Below are positions 5,599-7,712 of a DNA stretch of 7,712 nt, piece after piece. The notes under the pieces are model-generated. The model made no database searches. It was not told the DNA's origin and worked only from the letters and a program-made list of their open reading frames with translations. Numbering within the stretch: position 1 is the first letter of the stretch; each line of letters starts with the position of its first letter. Position numbers and translations under genes: made by a program. The stretch covers positions 1 through 7,712 of the forward strand of contig QNCA01000054.1 of the NCBI GenBank assembly GCA_003644325.1, read 5' to 3'. The DNA comes from Planctomycetota bacterium. Its GTDB lineage: Bacteria > Planctomycetota > B129-G9.

Positions 5599-6638
5599 TT
5601 CTTCGCTTCCTTTCTCAGGCGCGACGCCAGCCCCAGCGCCACGGCCATCTGCGGGCCGACGTTCTGAATGTATTCCGGGGGGATGGCGGGATTGGCCACG
5701 GGCACGGTCGCCAGGGGGTTCCAGAGGCGCGTGGGCTTCTGAAAGGTCGCGCCGAGCGCCTCGGCCAGACCAGGGAGCATCGAGGTGCCGCCACTCAACA
5801 GCACCTCGCTCACTTCCGTCTCGAACTGGTTCTCAAAATAATCCAGCGATAACTGTATCTCGTTGCCCAGGTCGTCCAGCGCCATGTGCGCCTCCTCGCC
5901 GATCTCTTCCCAGGTGGTGTTCGGGTCGATCTTCAGGGCTTCGGCCTCATAGTTGTCCACGCCCCGGCGCTGGGATATGGCCTCGGTCAGGTTATTGCCG
6001 CCCAGATACACCTCGCGCGTGAAGTAAGAAGCGCTGCCCTTCACTATGCTGATGTTCGTCTTCAACGCCCCGATATCCACCAGCGCCACCATCGCGGGTT
6101 CTTCCACCTTGGGATTGAACTTGCCGGCGATCTCGAACGCGTTGCCCAGCGCAAATGAATCCACGTCTATTATCATCGGCTGCAGGTCCGCGTCTCGCAG
6201 GAACGCCAGGTGCTCCTCGATGACCTGGCGCTTGACGGCCACCAGCAGTATCTTCATTTCGTTGGGAGCGGTGTGGGCGTCATTTTCGATGGGCAGCCTG
6301 GTGCAGTCGATTACTACCTCGTCCATGCCGAATGGGATGTATTTATCCGCCTCGTAGTGAATCGCCGTGCGCAGGTCGCTGTCGTTCATCAACTGCATGG
6401 TAATGTAGCGCACTATGACGGACCTGCCGCTTACCGCGGTTACCACCCTGTTGGTCTTGAAATTCACCTCATGCATCATCTGGCGGAGCGTTTGGGCCTT
6501 GGCGTCCTCGCCTATCAGCGGTCTCGATGCCACCTGGGTTATGCTGTAAGCGCCGCCTGTTCGTTCCAGTTCCACTGCCTTTACGTCACGCGAACCTACG
6601 TCCAAACCCAGAATGTTCTTGTCTTTTCTTGCAAACAT
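5595..6638 (-). CDS. pilM: Type IV pilus actin-like ATPase PilM
   Basis: 347 aa, the usual length for this actin/FtsA-like cytoplasmic protein. Visible landmarks are the phosphate-1 motif GLDVGSRDVKAVEL (11-24), the family-typical YEADKYIPF (95-103), phosphate-2 DIGALKTNI (188-196), GGNNLTEAI (213-221), the adenosine motif LLSGGTSMLPGL (280-291) and a C-terminal PQMAVALGLA helix (329-338). PilM binds ATP and forms the cytoplasmic ring or platform that captures PilN's INLIP peptide, linking the cytoplasmic motor side to the periplasmic complex. It is the first gene of the operon. The ATG at 6638 is preceded by GGGGGAG with a 4-nt spacer, acceptable though tight. The protein begins at the expected place relative to the phosphate-1 loop. 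Nothing is missing or truncated, so it should be functional. Confidence 0.96.
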   Translation of the reverse strand: MFARKDKNILGLDVGSRDVKAVELERTGGAYSITQVASRPLIGEDAKAQTLRQMMHEVNFKTNRVVTAVSGRSVIVRYITMQLMNDSDLRTAIHYEADKYIPFGMDEVVIDCTRLPIENDAHTAPNEMKILLVAVKRQVIEEHLAFLRDADLQPMIIDVDSFALGNAFEIAGKFNPKVEEPAMVALVDIGALKTNISIVKGSASYFTREVYLGGNNLTEAISQRRGVDNYEAEALKIDPNTTWEEIGEEAHMALDDLGNEIQLSLDYFENQFETEVSEVLLSGGTSMLPGLAEALGATFQKPTRLWNPLATVPVANPAIPPEYIQNVGPQMAVALGLASRLRKEAKK

Positions 6639-7121
6639 TTCGCTCCCCCATGACTACGGGCTTTGGCGCCGGTTCAAACGGCGGAGGTGAAAATGGCCGC
6701 GGCTTCCCCCCGTGTTCCCGTTCGGCTTATTGTGTGAAACGCCCGGCCGACTTACAATCTCACGGCCGAAAATGATGCACGAATCCGATGAACGATAGGC
6801 GAGTTGATGGCCCCGGCTAGCGTGTCTGCGTTAAACGCTCACGGGGAATTCCAGGATATGCATAGGCTGATTTGTATCTGCTACCGCAATCTTATCGGAA
6901 GAAACACCCGCAAATTTTAAGGAAATTTATCCTTCTCCGAAAAATGCGCCCCCGCCTTCCCGCCCTGAAACTTTTCGCCCGAAAACGGGGCAAGGACTTG
7001 TAAACGACCCCATTGGAGGGTAACCTCTTTCCCTGTTCCTTTGTCCCCCGACTCATACAGGCCCCCGACAAGTCGGGGGCAGGCCGGGGCAAGCCATTAC
7101 TTCTGAACCCCGGGCACCGAA
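6639..7121. other. Divergent intergenic region between pilM and cinA
   Basis: No gene is supported in this 483-bp stretch. It must hold the promoters of both divergent transcripts unless cinA is served from elsewhere. I see no -35/-10 pair or sigma-54 site worth calling. Minor structures are TCGGCCG twice in the same orientation on the minus strand, 19 bp apart (6750-6744 and 6769-6763), an AAGGA/TCCTT hairpin (6919-6923/6930-6934) in an AT-rich patch at about 6900-6935, and the palindromic repeat at 7045-7080. The AT-rich patch is the most likely place for promoter activity, but this is inference. Small ORFs on either strand here look like chance. Confidence 0.5.
7045..7080. repeat. REP-like GC palindrome upstream of cinA
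   Basis: GCCCCCGAC (7061-7069) and GTCGGGGGC (7072-7080) form a perfect 9-bp inverted repeat around two bases, realistically an 8-bp stem with a CAAG tetraloop. A second CCCCCGAC lies at 7045-7052 and could pair instead with 7072-7079, so two alternative hairpins are possible. No T-run follows on either strand. It lies about 40 bp before the cinA ATG. The core CCGACAAG...GTCGG also occurs in the stem at 164-186, which hints at a dispersed family. Confidence 0.6.
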
Positions 7122-7712
7122 ATGACCGAACCTAGAATAGAAGTGCTTTCGATAGGCGCCGAACTGGTTGACGGCAGCACGGCGGACACGAACGCCGCGG
7201 AGATAGCCGCGGCGCTGGGCGAGGCGGGCCGGCGCGTCGCGTCATGCCATGCCGTCGGCGACGAACCGGCCGAGGTGACCGCCCTGCTCCGCGGCATGAT
7301 GCAGCGGTGCGACGTCTGCATCTGCACCGGCGGGCTCGGCCCGACCCGCGACGACGTCACGCGCGAGGCCGTGGCCCGGGTCTGCGGCAGGCAGTTGAAA
7401 CTCGACGATGCCTCGCTCCGGGCCATTCGAGAGAGGTACGCCGCCAAATACGGCCGCGCGATGCCGCAGAGCAGCCGGAGGCAGGCGATGTTCCCCGAAG
7501 GCGCGGAGATTATCCCCAACAATTACGGCACGGCTCCGGGCCTCGCGATAGAGTGCGGCGGCGCGCTCATCATCTGCATGCCCGGCGTCCCGCGGGAAAT
7601 GCGCCACATGCTCCGCGAGGGCGTACTGCCCCTGCTACGGAAACGCCTGCCCCCCGCGAGACATATCCGAACGAAGGTTCTGCGCCTTTTCGGCATTTCG
7701 GAATCCTCGCTC
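7122..7712 (+). CDS. cinA: CinA, competence/damage-inducible protein, N-terminal part
   Basis: The frame is open from the ATG at 7122 to the window edge (197 codons, no stop), so the gene is cut by the window and not necessarily truncated in the genome. The start is forced: an in-frame TGA sits at 7104-7106 and no other start codon lies between. The sequence matches the MoCF-binding (MogA/MoaB-like) domain of CinA. IEVLSIGAELVDG (6-18) is the first strand and loop, TGGLGPTRDDVT (69-80) the phosphate-binding signature, NNYGTAPG (133-140) and MPGVPREM (153-160) later conserved loops. CinA-family proteins act as NMN deamidase and/or ADP-ribose pyrophosphatase in NAD salvage; which activities remain depends on the unseen C-terminus. 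The Shine-Dalgarno sequence is poor. Three Cys in CDVCIC (63, 66, 68), just before the signature, are unusual. It is transcribed away from the pil operon and probably unrelated functionally. Confidence 0.95.
   Translation, partial: MTEPRIEVLSIGAELVDGSTADTNAAEIAAALGEAGRRVASCHAVGDEPAEVTALLRGMMQRCDVCICTGGLGPTRDDVTREAVARVCGRQLKLDDASLRAIRERYAAKYGRAMPQSSRRQAMFPEGAEIIPNNYGTAPGLAIECGGALIICMPGVPREMRHMLREGVLPLLRKRLPPARHIRTKVLRLFGISESSL

Noticed and set aside
6667..6683. T-arm-like hairpin (CGCCG / CGGCG around a GTTCAAA loop) suggesting a tRNA
   Set aside because: The loop register is wrong for a TPsiC arm, and no acceptor stem, anticodon arm or D-arm can be built around it.
6892..7092. 66-codon minus-strand ORF in the pilM-cinA gap
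   Set aside because: Arg-rich product, starts within the palindromic repeat, no ribosome binding site, no resemblance to a known family.

Overview
The window comes from a Gram-negative (diderm) bacterium with roughly 55-60% GC. It encodes an outer-membrane secretin and the periplasmic alignment complex of a type IV pilus. The proteins match their families well in motifs but have an unusual domain layout, which suggests an uncultivated or deep-branching lineage rather than a familiar proteobacterium. I cannot name the phylum from this sequence.

Layout: (1) Positions 1-579 carry no gene. Within them, 74-308 looks like a small non-autonomous transposable element (MITE): 20-bp terminal inverted repeats, a flanking 6-bp AATTTA duplication, an internal tandem duplication and an internal palindrome. 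A hairpin-rich stretch follows, up to the end of pilQ. (2) Positions 580-6638, all on the minus strand, form one pilus operon. In transcription order it is pilM (5595-6638), pilN (4900-5598, overlapping pilM by 4 bp), a fused pilO-pilP (3309-4853) and pilQ (580-3102). A possible 19-codon leader ORF lies before pilQ, its stop overlapping the pilQ ATG. (3) Positions 6639-7121 are a gene-free divergent intergenic region. It probably holds the pilM promoter and has a palindromic repeat near its right end. (4) From 7122 to the window edge on the plus strand is the N-terminal 197 codons of cinA.

How the genes work together: PilM, an actin-like cytoplasmic ATP-binding protein, binds the cytoplasmic N-terminus of PilN. 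PilN pairs with the PilO part of the next protein through membrane-anchored coiled-coil and ferredoxin-like domains. The PilP part reaches across the periplasm to the PilQ secretin, through which the pilus exits. Here PilO and PilP are one polypeptide. PilP's usual lipid anchor is gone, and a helical block of about 140 residues lies between its RRDPF motif and its beta domain. PilQ has two consecutive N0-like modules, no recognisable AMIN domain and a disordered acidic C-terminal tail of about 170 residues. The motor ATPases, platform protein and pilins are not in the window.

The most notable items are the PilO-PilP fusion with its helical insert, the PilQ tail, the MITE-like element and the possible pilQ leader ORF. 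I see no defence system, CRISPR array, RNA gene or wholly novel system.
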